From positions 237,555 to 301,554 of the forward strand of contig JABFQY010000002.1 in the NCBI GenBank assembly GCA_013141415.1: a stretch of DNA of 64,000 nt, given 5' to 3'. Origin of the DNA: Kiritimatiellaceae bacterium (GTDB taxonomy: Bacteria; Verrucomicrobiota; Kiritimatiellia; Kiritimatiellales; Tichowtungiaceae). Below, piece after piece: positions 36,848-45,067 of this stretch (position 1 is its first letter; each line of letters opens with the position of its first letter). The position numbers and the translations under genes are program-made. The notes beneath the pieces are model-generated. The model was not told the origin of the DNA. It saw only the letters and a program-made list of their open reading frames with translations, and ran no database searches.

Positions 36848-37918
36848 ATGAAAACAATCCGGCTGTGGTTCGCAGTACTTTTGATCGCAAGCATGGCGCA
36901 GGCGGCTGAAAAATTTGAAATCATCTCATACTTTCCCGACAAAGGAACCGTGTGGGTAAATCAAGGCGCAGGGCAAACCAACCGTCCGTTCAGCTCTTTC
37001 AGCGTCGCAGAACAGCAGAAGATAAACGGTTGGCTGGCCGCGAAAACATTTAAAAATGATTCGGCGTTGTTAGTGGATATCCGCCAAGAGAAGCGCAGTG
37101 AAGATATTGATAAGATAGATTCTGGAGATTCGCGGACGGACGGGAAAAAGCGAACGACCAAATATTTTCACAGAACAGGTACGCAAGACGTTATTGCCTA
37201 CACCATAACGCTCAAAAATCTATCCGAGATCGTATTGAGCGACATAACCGTAGAATACCAGCTGTTCTATGAAGCTGACGATGGAGGAGACAAAACGAAA
37301 AAGAAGGAGCGCGCCCGGGTGCAGATTGCGGAGCTTCGTCCAGAATGCGCTCAGACCAATAGAACGACGGAAATAGCGTTACGTGACGAGCAAGTCGAAA
37401 CGTACGAGAATAGTTTTGTCAGACGCGACATTGGCAGCAAAGAAGTGAAGGGGTTTCGGCATATTTACAACAAAGACCAGCTTAAAGGCCTGTATGTATG
37501 CGTCAGCACGCTGGATGAAAACGGCGACTTGATAAAAAGGGAGCATAAAATCGGCCGTGTTCCAGGAGAGGAAGAGTGGGATCACTACGAGGGTTCGAAC
37601 ACAATACTCACAGACTCAAACCAGCAGGCGCACCCCCAAAAGCAGACATCATCTGCTCCAAAAAAAGCGTCGCCTGATCAGGTGCTAACCGATGAGCAGA
37701 TCGAAGCGCATAAGAGGGCTGCCGAAGGCGGAAGTCGCAGCTCCGCCTACGGATTGTGCAGGCACTACAGCAGACAAGGGGACGTCGCTCAGACGAAGCG
37801 CTGGGCGGATAGGGTTAGAAAGCTGGTCGCAAAGCTTCCTCCGGATCAACGGGCTGCGCTATCAGGCAGATATCTGGCGTCATTGGAGCAGTTGGAAAAA
37901 GAGGCCGAGGAGCGGTAA
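36848..37918 (+). CDS. Secreted protein of unknown function
   Basis: A 356-residue protein with a signal peptide (MKTIRLWFAVLLIASMAQAA). The mature N-terminal part starts with strand-like sequence (FEIISYFPDKGTVWVN). The middle is predicted beta-rich (DVIAYTITLKNLSEIVLSD). The C-terminal part looks helical with a Sel1/TPR-like stretch (AEGGSRSSAYGLCRHYSRQG). I cannot name a family. Its 3' end overlaps the convergent thiH gene by 73 bases. AT content is higher than that of the thi genes. Confidence 0.7.
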   Translation: MKTIRLWFAVLLIASMAQAAEKFEIISYFPDKGTVWVNQGAGQTNRPFSSFSVAEQQKINGWLAAKTFKNDSALLVDIRQEKRSEDIDKIDSGDSRTDGKKRTTKYFHRTGTQDVIAYTITLKNLSEIVLSDITVEYQLFYEADDGGDKTKKKERARVQIAELRPECAQTNRTTEIALRDEQVETYENSFVRRDIGSKEVKGFRHIYNKDQLKGLYVCVSTLDENGDLIKREHKIGRVPGEEEWDHYEGSNTILTDSNQQAHPQKQTSSAPKKASPDQVLTDEQIEAHKRAAEGGSRSSAYGLCRHYSRQGDVAQTKRWADRVRKLVAKLPPDQRAALSGRYLASLEQLEKEAEER

Positions 37919-39057
37919 ACGTCGTCCCAGTTTTTGAAGACGGGTTCTAATTTTTTTGCGCGGAGCATGGCGCAGAATTCGTCGAGGCCGCGGTCGTCGC
38001 TGACGTCGAACTGACTTTCACCTTTTATTGGAGGGACGGCGGCCTCGCCGTCCGCGGTCGCGGAGGCCAGCGACCCTCCAGCGCTATAACCGCCAACCGT
38101 TGTTTTGCTGGCGATGCTCATTTTGTTAACACCGATTCCGGCCATGCCGTCGCGGAACGCCGCGCCTTCGCGAGTGGAAAGCACCAGCGGCACATCCGGC
38201 AAACAAATGCGGAAGGCGAAGACAATTTGCGCGAGCATTTTTTCGTCGACCGGATGCGGCGCAACAAATCCGCCAGCCTCTTGGCGGATGCGCGGGAACG
38301 AAACGGTCAGCCCGGCCTGCCAGTGCGTTTTCTGTAAATGGCGGACGTGGCGGTAGAGCGCGAGCATGTCGAAGCGCGGATCAGCGAGGCCGAGCAGCGC
38401 GCCGAGTCCGGCGAAGCGCAGTCCGCCGGAAAGCGCGCGCGCCGGAGCGTCCAATCGCTGGACGAAATCTTTCTTCGGCCCCCAGCGGTGCATCCGGTCG
38501 TAGGTTTCCGGATGATAGGTTTCCTGATAAAGCGTCACGCCGGTGCAACCGGCTTCCGCCAGCGAATGATATTCCGTTTCGGCCATCGGAAAAACTTCGA
38601 TGGCGACGTTATGAAATTTCCGCGCCGACAGCCGGACGCATTCGCGCAGATAATCGAGGTCGGCCTGCGACGAGCGTTCGCCGGTTAACAGCAGAACTTC
38701 TTCGAAGCCCATCGCGTGAATCGCATCCAGTTCGTTTTCGACGGCCGCAAAATCCAGCGCGTGCCGGTCGGTGTGGCGGTCGGCGGCGAAGCCGCAGTAG
38801 GCGCAGCCGCCGGAACAGTGACTGGAAAGATAGAGCGGAACGTAGAGCTGAATCGTCCGGCCAAAGTGGCGGCGCGTCAGCGCCTGAGCGCGCGCCGCCA
38901 TCGGCTCCAGAAAATCGGCCGCCGCTGGCGAAAGCAGTGCCGCGAGCGTCGATTCGTCCGGCAATTCCGCGCCGAGGGCGCGCTCGACATCGGTGGCGGA
39001 GAACGTTTGTTCAAGCCACGGCGCAGGATCGAGCCACTCTGGAAGAGACGGAATCAT
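37846..39057 (-). CDS. thiH: 2-iminoacetate synthase
   Basis: A 403-residue radical SAM enzyme that cleaves tyrosine to dehydroglycine for the thiazole ring of thiamine. The iron-sulfur motif [10 protein letters not shown] is near residue 80, and the KTTVGGYS and QFDVSDDRG stretches near the end mark the family. Between those two a 17-18 residue segment ([18 protein letters not shown]) is encoded by a palindromic repeat at 38030-38079, inserted in frame. The C-terminus runs about 25 residues past the usual end and overlaps the convergent gene. thiG follows upstream, overlapping by four bases. Confidence 0.93.
   Translation of the reverse strand: MIPSLPEWLDPAPWLEQTFSATDVERALGAELPDESTLAALLSPAAADFLEPMAARAQALTRRHFGRTIQLYVPLYLSSHCSGGCAYCGFAADRHTDRHALDFAAVENELDAIHAMGFEEVLLLTGERSSQADLDYLRECVRLSARKFHNVAIEVFPMAETEYHSLAEAGCTGVTLYQETYHPETYDRMHRWGPKKDFVQRLDAPARALSGGLRFAGLGALLGLADPRFDMLALYRHVRHLQKTHWQAGLTVSFPRIRQEAGGFVAPHPVDEKMLAQIVFAFRICLPDVPLVLSTREGAAFRDGMAGIGVNKMSIASKTTVGGYSAGGSLASATADGEAAVPPIKGESQFDVSDDRGLDEFCAMLRAKKLEPVFKNWDDVYRSSASFSNCSNDARYLPDSAAR
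38030..38079. repeat. GCGG-linked double-hairpin element inside thiH
   Basis: Outer arms GGAGGG and CCCTCC enclose GGACGGCG-GCCT-CGCCGTCC, a GCGG linker and TCGC...GCGA. The same design is at 1191-1244. It is translated as part of ThiH. Confidence 0.85.
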
Positions 39058-39821
39058 TTTAAAAAGGAAGTTAAGGGACTGGTGGCCACAGCCACATCGC
39101 TTTTCGGCATGAGGCCGGCCAGTCGCGCGGCATAGCCGGTTTCGACGCCGAGCGCGAAGGCTCTAGCCATCGCGACCGGGTCTTTGGCGGCGGCGATGGC
39201 GGAATTTACCAGCACGGCGTTGCAACCCATTTCCATGGCGCGGGCCGCTTCGGACGGCGCGCGCAGTCCGGCATCGACGATGACAGGAATGTTGCTGTCG
39301 CGGATAATCAGCCGGATCATGTCGGCGGTGGAAAGTCCGCCGCCGCTACCAATGGCCGCGCCGAGCGGCATGACGGCGGCGCAGCCGACGTCTTCGAGTT
39401 TTTTGGCGAGCACCGGGTCGGCGGGAATGTAGGGCAAAACGATAAAACCGTCGGCGGCCAGTTCTTTGGCGGCAAGATAGGTTTCAATCGCGTCGGGCAT
39501 CAGATGGTGCGGATTCGGATGGATTTCAACTTTCACGAACGGACTGCCGCTCAGTTCGCGACCGAGTTGCGCGGCGCGGACGGCTTCTTTGGCATTCATC
39601 GCGCCGGAGGTGTTCGGCATCAGCGTAATGTTTTTCAGTTTTGCCAGCGGCGCACAAAGATCGTCGCTGGGCTTCTCTCGGTTGAAGCGGCGCAACGCAA
39701 CCGTCACCAGTTCCGTGCCAGACGCTTCAATCGCCTTGATCATGGTTGCGGTGTCGGAAAATTTTCCGGTACCGAGAATCAGCCGCGATTTGAATTCCAC
39801 ATTTCCGAGTTTAAGCATCAT
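39054..39821 (-). CDS. thiG: Thiazole synthase
   Basis: A 255-residue TIM barrel that forms thiazole phosphate from DXP, ThiS-thiocarboxylate and dehydroglycine. Catalytic Lys lies in FVKVEIHPN, with [12 protein letters not shown] at the start and the phosphate loop around [12 protein letters not shown]. The [11 protein letters not shown] stretch near residue 185 is also diagnostic. It overlaps both thiS and thiH by four bases, so the three form a coupled operon. Confidence 0.95.
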   Translation of the reverse strand: MMLKLGNVEFKSRLILGTGKFSDTATMIKAIEASGTELVTVALRRFNREKPSDDLCAPLAKLKNITLMPNTSGAMNAKEAVRAAQLGRELSGSPFVKVEIHPNPHHLMPDAIETYLAAKELAADGFIVLPYIPADPVLAKKLEDVGCAAVMPLGAAIGSGGGLSTADMIRLIIRDSNIPVIVDAGLRAPSEAARAMEMGCNAVLVNSAIAAAKDPVAMARAFALGVETGYAARLAGLMPKSDVAVATSPLTSFLK

Positions 39822-40018
39822 CCACCTCCGACGAACGTAAGAACTTCGACGGTATCACCGTCGTTGAGTTTGAAACTTTTCCAATCCTTGGAAAAAACCA
39901 GCTCGCCGTTTACGGTTGCGGCGGTGTGTTCCGGCGTTGCGCCAAGTTCCGCGAGCAGGGCGGGGACGGTTCCGTCGCCGCCGTGTTCATATTTTTCGCT
40001 GTTCACCGTCAGAAACAT
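39818..40018 (-). CDS. thiS: Sulfur carrier protein ThiS
   Basis: A 66-residue ubiquitin-fold protein that carries sulfur on its C-terminal glycine. The tail TFVGGG is the expected diglycine end, here with one more glycine. The start ATG 40018 follows directly on the terminator stem of a TPP riboswitch. An exact TTTCCA-N5-TGGAAA palindrome lies inside (39879). Confidence 0.9.
   Translation of the reverse strand: MFLTVNSEKYEHGGDGTVPALLAELGATPEHTAATVNGELVFSKDWKSFKLNDGDTVEVLTFVGGG
39879..39895. repeat. Exact TTTCCA-N5-TGGAAA palindrome in thiS
   Basis: Exact match with spacer ATCCT. On the coding strand it is read Ser-Lys-Asp-Trp-Lys. Confidence 0.8.
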
Positions 40019-40049
40019 AAAAAACTCCCGTTCGTCGTACGATGGGAGT
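40019..40049 (-). terminator. Riboswitch-controlled terminator before thiS
   Basis: On the minus strand ACTCCC (40049-40044) pairs with GGGAGT (40029-40024) and runs into six T residues that touch the thiS start codon. The same ACTCCC can instead pair with GGGAGT at 40066-40061, part of the riboswitch 3' end, so the two hairpins exclude each other. Confidence 0.75.
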
Positions 40050-40054
40050 TTTGC

Positions 40055-40152
40055 TGAGTCACTCCCTTTCGCCGGTATTAGCCGGATCAGGTTCAGCGGG
40101 TATTATCTCAGCGCGTCCGCCTTGCGGCGTCCGGCACCCCGGGAACTGCGGA
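40055..40152 (-). promoter_or_regulatory. TPP riboswitch (THI element)
   Basis: The minus strand contains the conserved aptamer parts in order: GGGGTGCC, GCTGAGA, TACCC, GAACCTGATC, then GGCTAATACC, GCG and AGGGAG. The variable P3 stem is GGACGCC-GCAA-GGCGGAC. It lies directly before thiSGH. Binding of thiamine pyrophosphate should favour the downstream terminator and shut the operon off. Confidence 0.95.
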
Positions 40153-40252
40153 GGAGGATGCCAGCGGGTGGACGAAAAGCATAGACCAAAAAACCGTTTA
40201 TTTTATGTTGCCCGGACGCTCCGGTCTGCTATCTTACGCCCTCACTTTTTGT

Positions 40253-40324
40253 GGCCCTATCGTTCAGCGGTTAGGACACCAGGTTTTCATCCTGGGAACA
40301 CGGGTTCGATTCCCGTTGGGGTCA
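40253..40324 (+). tRNA. tRNA-Glu(TTC)
   Basis: Cloverleaf with acceptor GGCCCTA/TGGGGTC, anticodon stem CCAGG/CCTGG and loop TTTTCAT giving anticodon TTC. The T arm is ACGGG-TTCGATT-CCCGT. Discriminator A is followed by CTC, so CCA is not encoded. Confidence 0.94.
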
Positions 40325-40334
40325 CTCTTCAATC

Positions 40335-40363
40335 AAAAAGCCGCTCGGTTGAGCGGCTTTTCG
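40335..40363. terminator. Bidirectional terminator between tRNA-Glu and fabI
   Basis: AAAAAGCCGCTC-GGTT-GAGCGGCTTTT gives an eight-pair stem with A and T tails on either side, serving the tRNA on the plus strand and fabI on the minus strand. Confidence 0.88.
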
Positions 40364-40365
40364 TT

Positions 40366-41256
40366 TTACAGTCCCTGCTGATGCTGTTTTTGCAGGAGTC
40401 TCATTCTCTCAAGCCGCTCTTTAGCGGCGGCTTTGCGTTTGGCCGGCATGGATTTAATCGGCTTTTCATGCGGAAGCAGTTCGCCGCCGACGGCCGAGGC
40501 CCCGCCGTCCACGTAGAGCGTTTGGCCAGTGATCTTTTTGGAGCCTTCGCCGAGCAGGAAAACAACGGCATGGGCGACTTCTTTTTTATCGTTCACCACA
40601 TCCCACGGAAGCGGGCTGACCTTTTTCCAAGTGCGCGCCAGATGCGCGAAGTGCGGAATGGATTTGGCCGCTTTGGTGGCGAGCGGTCCGGCGGAGACGG
40701 CGTTAACTCGAACATGTTCGCGGCCGTATTCGCGGGCCAGAGCGCGTACCAGTGCCTCGAGCGCCGCTTTGTTGACACCCATCCAGTTGTAGAACGGAAA
40801 CGCAACCTGCGAGGCGAACGAGAGCGTGACGATAGAGCCGCCTTTGGGCATGTGCTCCTGTGCGAACTGCGAAACGGTCGCCAGCGAGGCGCAACTGATA
40901 TGGAAGCCTTGTTTGATGTCTTCAAACTGATCGGTATAAATATGATCGCCGAGACAGGTCTTCGGGTTGGCGAAGCCGATGGAATGAACGACACCATCTA
41001 CGCTACCGATGGCGGCGAAAAGGTTTTTTACTTCGCTTTCAATGGTGACTTCGCAGTAGCGGATGTCCATTGCGTCCTTTTCTTCCTGCGAGATATCGGT
41101 ACAGCCGCGGTCGAAGAAGATTTTTTTCAGCCGTTCGTTCTGCACCGTGTAAATCACTTTGCCGCCCAGCTCTTCGATCATCTTGCCGGTGGCGTAGGCG
41201 ATGGAGTCGGTGTTGAGCAGGCCCATCACAACGTAGGTTCCGCCTTTTTTAATCAT
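40366..41256 (-). CDS. fabI: Enoyl-ACP reductase, FabI type
   Basis: A 296-residue short-chain dehydrogenase that reduces enoyl-ACP with NAD(P)H in fatty acid elongation. The FabI-type Tyr-x6-Lys site is in FYNWMGVNKAAL near residues 165-175, followed by VRVNAVSAGPLATKAA. The cofactor loop is VMGLLNTDSIAYATGK. It is about 30 residues longer than E. coli FabI; the excess is a basic C-terminal tail (KPIKSMPAKRKAAAKERLER). ATG 41256 is preferred over the upstream ATG at 41304 because the fold begins there. Confidence 0.9.
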   Translation of the reverse strand: MIKKGGTYVVMGLLNTDSIAYATGKMIEELGGKVIYTVQNERLKKIFFDRGCTDISQEEKDAMDIRYCEVTIESEVKNLFAAIGSVDGVVHSIGFANPKTCLGDHIYTDQFEDIKQGFHISCASLATVSQFAQEHMPKGGSIVTLSFASQVAFPFYNWMGVNKAALEALVRALAREYGREHVRVNAVSAGPLATKAAKSIPHFAHLARTWKKVSPLPWDVVNDKKEVAHAVVFLLGEGSKKITGQTLYVDGGASAVGGELLPHEKPIKSMPAKRKAAAKERLERMRLLQKQHQQGL

Positions 41257-41340
41257 AACGTGTCCTTTCAGAAAACGGTTTATGTGCGCGAAAGCGCGGG
41301 ACAATGCCAGAGTTTGGCCGCAAAAAAAGCCTTAAGTTGA

Positions 41341-42411
41341 CTAAAAATCAACGCGCAGCAGCGGGCAGGTGCTGAACCGGCACTCTTTCACGGTGTTGAT
41401 CAAGCCGATCTGCACGCCGTCCAGCCGCTCGCAGTGATTGATCAGGCCGAGTTGCAGACCGCGCACATAACGGGCGTGGTTATAAAGCAGAGCGACTTGA
41501 GCGCCTTGAACATCTTCGAAAACATAATTCCAGATGCCCGCAACTTCCAGCCCGTCCAGCGACCCGGCCATAGTGCTGAGCCCGGCGAGCTGCACGCCGT
41601 CCGATTCGCCGGTCACATTCGCCGCGCCGAGCGCAAACTGCAGACAGCCTTTGAGATCGCCTGCTTCAGCGAGAATAATGGCGCCCTGCAGAATGCCGTC
41701 GGCTTTAATGTCTGACTTAGCCATCAGTCCGCCGAGCTGGACACCGGTGGTTTCCTTTGCGCGGGCGGTCAGTCCGCCAATCTGAATGCCGCGGGTATAG
41801 CGCGACTCCGTGAAGAGAAGGCCCAGCTGGATGCCGTCGGCGTACCAGCCAGCTTCTGTGAAAACGCCGCCGATCTGAATGCCGGCGAGATTTTCCGCGC
41901 CGGTTTTGAAAAGGCTGGCCTGAATGCCTTTGGCCCAGCACTTATCGGTTTCCGAATCCGACTCGGCGGTCAGCCCGCCGATTTGAATACCGTTCACTTC
42001 GCGCGCCTTGCCGAGCAATCCGGTCAGCTGAATGCCGTAAAGATCTTCTGCGTCGGTAGAAATGGTTGCGACCTGAACGCCGCCGACCTGTTTGGTTTCG
42101 GCGTTCCACAGCGCAAGCTGAACGCCGCCGAAATCGTGTGTTTCGTTGCGGTAGATGGCCAATTGCAACCCGCTGGCATCCTCCGAAACGTTCCAGAAGC
42201 CGAGATCGATTCCGTGCATGTAGCGGTTTTCGACGAAGTAGCAGTTCAGGCGCAGGCCGTGAACGCCGTATTCCTTGGGATAGAGATAGTGATATTCATC
42301 AACGCCCAGCTGAAACGGAGTGCTGACGTGAGTAATGGATTTTTCAACCGGCATCGCCGCAAAGACAGAACCGGTCACCAGCGCGAGGAGGAGAGCAAGT
42401 GTCTTTTTCAT
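41341..42411 (-). CDS. Secreted repeat protein of the LA_2272 surface type
   Basis: A 356-residue protein with a signal peptide (MKKTLALLLALVTGSVFAAM). The body is a string of degenerate 20-25-residue repeats built on GIQIGGL, GVQLGGLMA and GIQLGLL, each with Gly-x-Gln-x-Gly and alternating hydrophobic residues. Such repeats form a solenoid or beta-helix and occur in surface proteins of spirochaetes and related bacteria. About ten units can be counted. Location is probably the outer surface; the ligand is unknown. Confidence 0.8.
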   Translation of the reverse strand: MKKTLALLLALVTGSVFAAMPVEKSITHVSTPFQLGVDEYHYLYPKEYGVHGLRLNCYFVENRYMHGIDLGFWNVSEDASGLQLAIYRNETHDFGGVQLALWNAETKQVGGVQVATISTDAEDLYGIQLTGLLGKAREVNGIQIGGLTAESDSETDKCWAKGIQASLFKTGAENLAGIQIGGVFTEAGWYADGIQLGLLFTESRYTRGIQIGGLTARAKETTGVQLGGLMAKSDIKADGILQGAIILAEAGDLKGCLQFALGAANVTGESDGVQLAGLSTMAGSLDGLEVAGIWNYVFEDVQGAQVALLYNHARYVRGLQLGLINHCERLDGVQIGLINTVKECRFSTCPLLRVDF

Positions 42412-42529
42412 AGTGGCGACGTTTTACCACTCGCCGCCTTAAAGATAAAGGCAAACCTTGGACGAAGGGAGCGGAGGTTTTGCCGCAAGGGATCGCAAGG
42501 ATTACAAAAATTCCCCGGCGGATGGGTGG

Positions 42530-43573
42530 CTATGCAGGACGGTACCAGGAACCCTTACCGGTTCCCTCCCGGCGCAGAAGCCCTTGCTGAGTCAGTTGAC
42601 GAACGTTCTGTTTGATGGTGTTGCGGTTTCCCCCGGTCATCTGCACCGCCTGCCGAACCGTCAGTGTTCCGCGTTCACGCGCGGCCGCCAGAAGGGCTTG
42701 AGACAGAGGCGTGAGTTGTGTCAGGCGGCTCTCTCGCTCGATTTTTTTCTCCAGCCCGGAGATTTGTTTCCGCAGAGAGCGAAGAAAGAACAAGGTCCAT
42801 TCCATGATGGTGCTGTTGTCGCTGTAGATCGTTTTTTGCGTCCGGCGCAGGGTTAGGTAATATTGCTCTTTGTTTTCTTCAATAATCCGTTCAAGGGAGC
42901 TGTAGGGAACATATCCGTAACCGGCCTTCATGAGTAGCAGTGTGGTCAGAATACGGGAAAGCCGCCCGTTGCCGTCCTGAAACGGATGAACGGCCAGGAA
43001 GTGAACCGTGAAAACGGCAATGACCAGCAGCGGATGGGATGGCCGGTCTCTCCATTCACGGGAAAACCAGTCCATCAAATCAGCCATTTTGAGCGGCGTG
43101 TCAAAAGGCGATGCCGTCTCAAAAACAACGCCTGCGCTTTTGCCCGTCTGGTCGAAGGCTTCAACATGGTTATTTAATTTCTTATATTCACCGCGGTGCC
43201 GGCTGTCTTTCGATGAGTATTTCAGAAGGACCTGATGGAGCTGTTTGATGTGGTTCTCATCAAAAGGGATATCGGTATAGGATTGGAAAATCAGATCCAT
43301 GCACTCGGCATAGCCTGCGACCTCTTCTTCATCCCGCGATTGAAGACTTTTGATCCGCAGGCCCGAAAGAAGCTCTTCCACCTCCCGGTCTGAAAGTTTC
43401 ACGCCCTCGATGCGGGTGGATGAAGCGATAGACTCCATTGTGGCCACTTTACGCAGAGCGATCAGCTGTTCCGGAGCGAGAGAGGTCATCGCCTGCCACC
43501 TGCCCTTGAATTCATCAATTTCAGAAATTAATTTCAGCTCAATCTGTGTCAACTTGAACTCTGGAGTATCCAT
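42530..43573 (-). CDS. Fic family AMP-transferase with C-terminal winged helix
   Basis: A 347-residue class II Fic protein. The N-terminal inhibitory helix motif is SSTRIEG (Ser-x3-Glu-Gly) near residue 52. The catalytic loop HPFQDGNGRLSR near 196 has all key residues for AMPylation. The C-terminal 70 residues form a winged helix (LTVRQAVQMTGGNRNTIKQNV) that may bind DNA. Class II Fic proteins of this layout modify an unknown target and are held off by their own helix. No antitoxin gene adjoins. Confidence 0.88.
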   Translation of the reverse strand: MDTPEFKLTQIELKLISEIDEFKGRWQAMTSLAPEQLIALRKVATMESIASSTRIEGVKLSDREVEELLSGLRIKSLQSRDEEEVAGYAECMDLIFQSYTDIPFDENHIKQLHQVLLKYSSKDSRHRGEYKKLNNHVEAFDQTGKSAGVVFETASPFDTPLKMADLMDWFSREWRDRPSHPLLVIAVFTVHFLAVHPFQDGNGRLSRILTTLLLMKAGYGYVPYSSLERIIEENKEQYYLTLRRTQKTIYSDNSTIMEWTLFFLRSLRKQISGLEKKIERESRLTQLTPLSQALLAAARERGTLTVRQAVQMTGGNRNTIKQNVRQLTQQGLLRREGTGKGSWYRPA

Positions 43574-43677
43574 ATAGACATCCGTATATATCCGTAACCC
43601 AATATTTTCAACAAATTTATGGGTATTTTTGGATATTTTTATGGATAGAGGCTATGCACAATAACGGCGAACCATTA

Positions 43678-43694
43678 CTTCCGAACATTGGAAA
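43678..43694. repeat. Two-mismatch TTTCC-palindrome
   Basis: CTTCCG, spacer AACAT, TGGAAA. It lies in the gap upstream of the Fic gene. Two bases differ from the exact motif. Confidence 0.4.
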
Positions 43695-43703
43695 AGATTT
43701 AAC

Positions 43704-43816
43704 CGCAGATGGCGCGGATGAACGCAGATGGGCGACAATGTTTGTAAAGATGATTCAACGATTTGACGATTTTCTGCCAGAGGCAGATCCGCCTCCGGCG
43801 GAAACGAGGCGCACTG
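43704..43816. repeat. GCAGAT nonads and a GGCAGATC module in the Fic/HTH gap
   Basis: GCAGAT or GCGGAT recurs at 43705, 43714 and 43724. Nearer 43776 lies TCTGCC-AGAGGCAGATCC followed by GCCTCCGGCGG, a module also found near 390 and 51941. No coding signal is seen between the Fic gene and the HTH gene. Confidence 0.5.
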
Positions 43817-43823
43817 CGCCGTT

Positions 43824-44075
43824 TCAACGAACTTTTCCGAACGCCTCCGCCAGTTCGGCATAAACGGTCTTGGCATCCTGACCGAGGGCTTCGCAGACCC
43901 AGAAAAATTCCACCACATCCAGCCGCCGTTCGCCGTGCTCAATCCGCCAGACGAATGAATTTTCCCGTTCCAACTTCTCGGCAAGATCGCGCTGAGTCAG
44001 ACCCGCTTGCTCTCTCATTTGCGTCAGCTTTTTAAGCACCGCGCCGTATTCGTCTGAATGGATAGACTTCTTCAT
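43824..44075 (-). CDS. XRE-family HTH regulator
   Basis: An 83-residue protein with one lambda-repressor-like HTH: LTQMREQAGLTQRDLAEKL, then ENSFVWRIEHGERRLDVVEF. It could be a repressor or an antitoxin without its partner. ATG 44075 is chosen because upstream codons are unlike protein. It is convergent or unlinked to its neighbours, so its target is unknown. Confidence 0.75.
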   Translation of the reverse strand: MKKSIHSDEYGAVLKKLTQMREQAGLTQRDLAEKLERENSFVWRIEHGERRLDVVEFFWVCEALGQDAKTVYAELAEAFGKVR

Positions 44076-44200
44076 CTGATCGCATAATGCGGTCAAGAGT
44101 CGTAAATTCGCAAAATGAGGCCAAAAGGCTTGACCGCAAATTGCGTTTAAAACTAGGGTCTCCGCAAAACAGCGGCTACTTGCACGCGGAAAGGGAAAGT

Positions 44201-44410
44201 ATGGATACGGTTGTGACAATCATAGTTATTGCAACAAGCATATGGGTTCTGGTTGATGCCAAAACAATTGGCGTTAAAAAAGGGCAAATCAGCGGGGTCG
44301 CGAATATGGGGGCGTTTGGATGGTTTTTCGTCTGCCTGCTCCTGTGGATCGTCGGTTTTCCTTTTTATCTAGCGAAACGAGGCGAGTTTAAAAAGATCAA
44401 CGGTAAATAA
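44201..44410 (+). CDS. Small two-helix membrane protein
   Basis: A 69-residue protein with two hydrophobic helices (VVTIIVIATSIWVLVDA and FGWFFVCLLLWIVGFPFYLA) separated by a basic loop, and a charged C-terminus. AAGGGAAAGT precedes the ATG. Similar short proteins are found in many genomes without known function. AT-rich base composition sets it apart from the nearby translation operon. Confidence 0.65.
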   Translation: MDTVVTIIVIATSIWVLVDAKTIGVKKGQISGVANMGAFGWFFVCLLLWIVGFPFYLAKRGEFKKINGK

Positions 44411-44463
44411 CTGCCGCCCAGTTGACAAAAGCATAATCAAACACAGGCAAGGAGCGACTTCAC

Positions 44464-44946
44464 ATGAAATTAATCAGAGCGATTGCAATATTTTCAACAA
44501 TCATTCTCCTGACAAATGGTTGCGGGAATTCCGTAAATTCCGTTAAGAGAGGAACCTTGGCGGGACGAGAGCAAACAACCATCGGAAACGCTTTCGATGC
44601 ATTTTTTAACGAACCCAAGTGGGAGATTAAAGAATCGGCGAACAAAACCCAATTTGTCGAATTTATAGGCAAGGCAAAAAAGCCCGTTCCACTTGATGAA
44701 GAAGGAATGCTGGTCGTTCCCGAAGGCGGTAATGTCATGATTCAATTCATTCTGAAAAAAAAGGGTGAATTTGAAATCGGATATGCCGAAGCGCCGATCA
44801 AGGTTAATCCAAATCTTCCCGCAGAAGCCAGCAGCATGGTAGAGTTGACCTTGAGCCTCAAGGGCATCAAGACCGACGGCTCCTCTGCCACGTCGATTCA
44901 GGCAGAAGGGGTAAACGCCTTGCTTGACAGAATATACAGCAATTGA
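44464..44946 (+). CDS. Lipoprotein of unknown function
   Basis: A 160-residue protein with a lipoprotein signal peptide ending in the lipobox LTNGC. The mature part has no recognised domain and looks mainly beta. An in-frame stretch after its stop (44947-45036, KQFAEGQDFALEG and onward to TAA) reads like coding sequence and may be an old 3' end. AT-rich compared with flanks. Confidence 0.65.
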   Translation: MKLIRAIAIFSTIILLTNGCGNSVNSVKRGTLAGREQTTIGNAFDAFFNEPKWEIKESANKTQFVEFIGKAKKPVPLDEEGMLVVPEGGNVMIQFILKKKGEFEIGYAEAPIKVNPNLPAEASSMVELTLSLKGIKTDGSSATSIQAEGVNALLDRIYSN

Positions 44947-45067
44947 AAGCAATTCGCCGAGGGTCAGGATTTTGCCTTGGAGGGCACGTTCGGCTGGGAA
45001 GCCATCGGGCGATGGATGTATGACGGGAAGTATTAAGAACGGTCGTGTGTTGTGAATGCCGCCGTGG

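Noticed and set aside
40042..41340. Long plus-strand frame across the riboswitch, tRNA-Glu and fabI
   Set aside because: It runs through a tRNA and the antisense of fabI; not a plausible gene.
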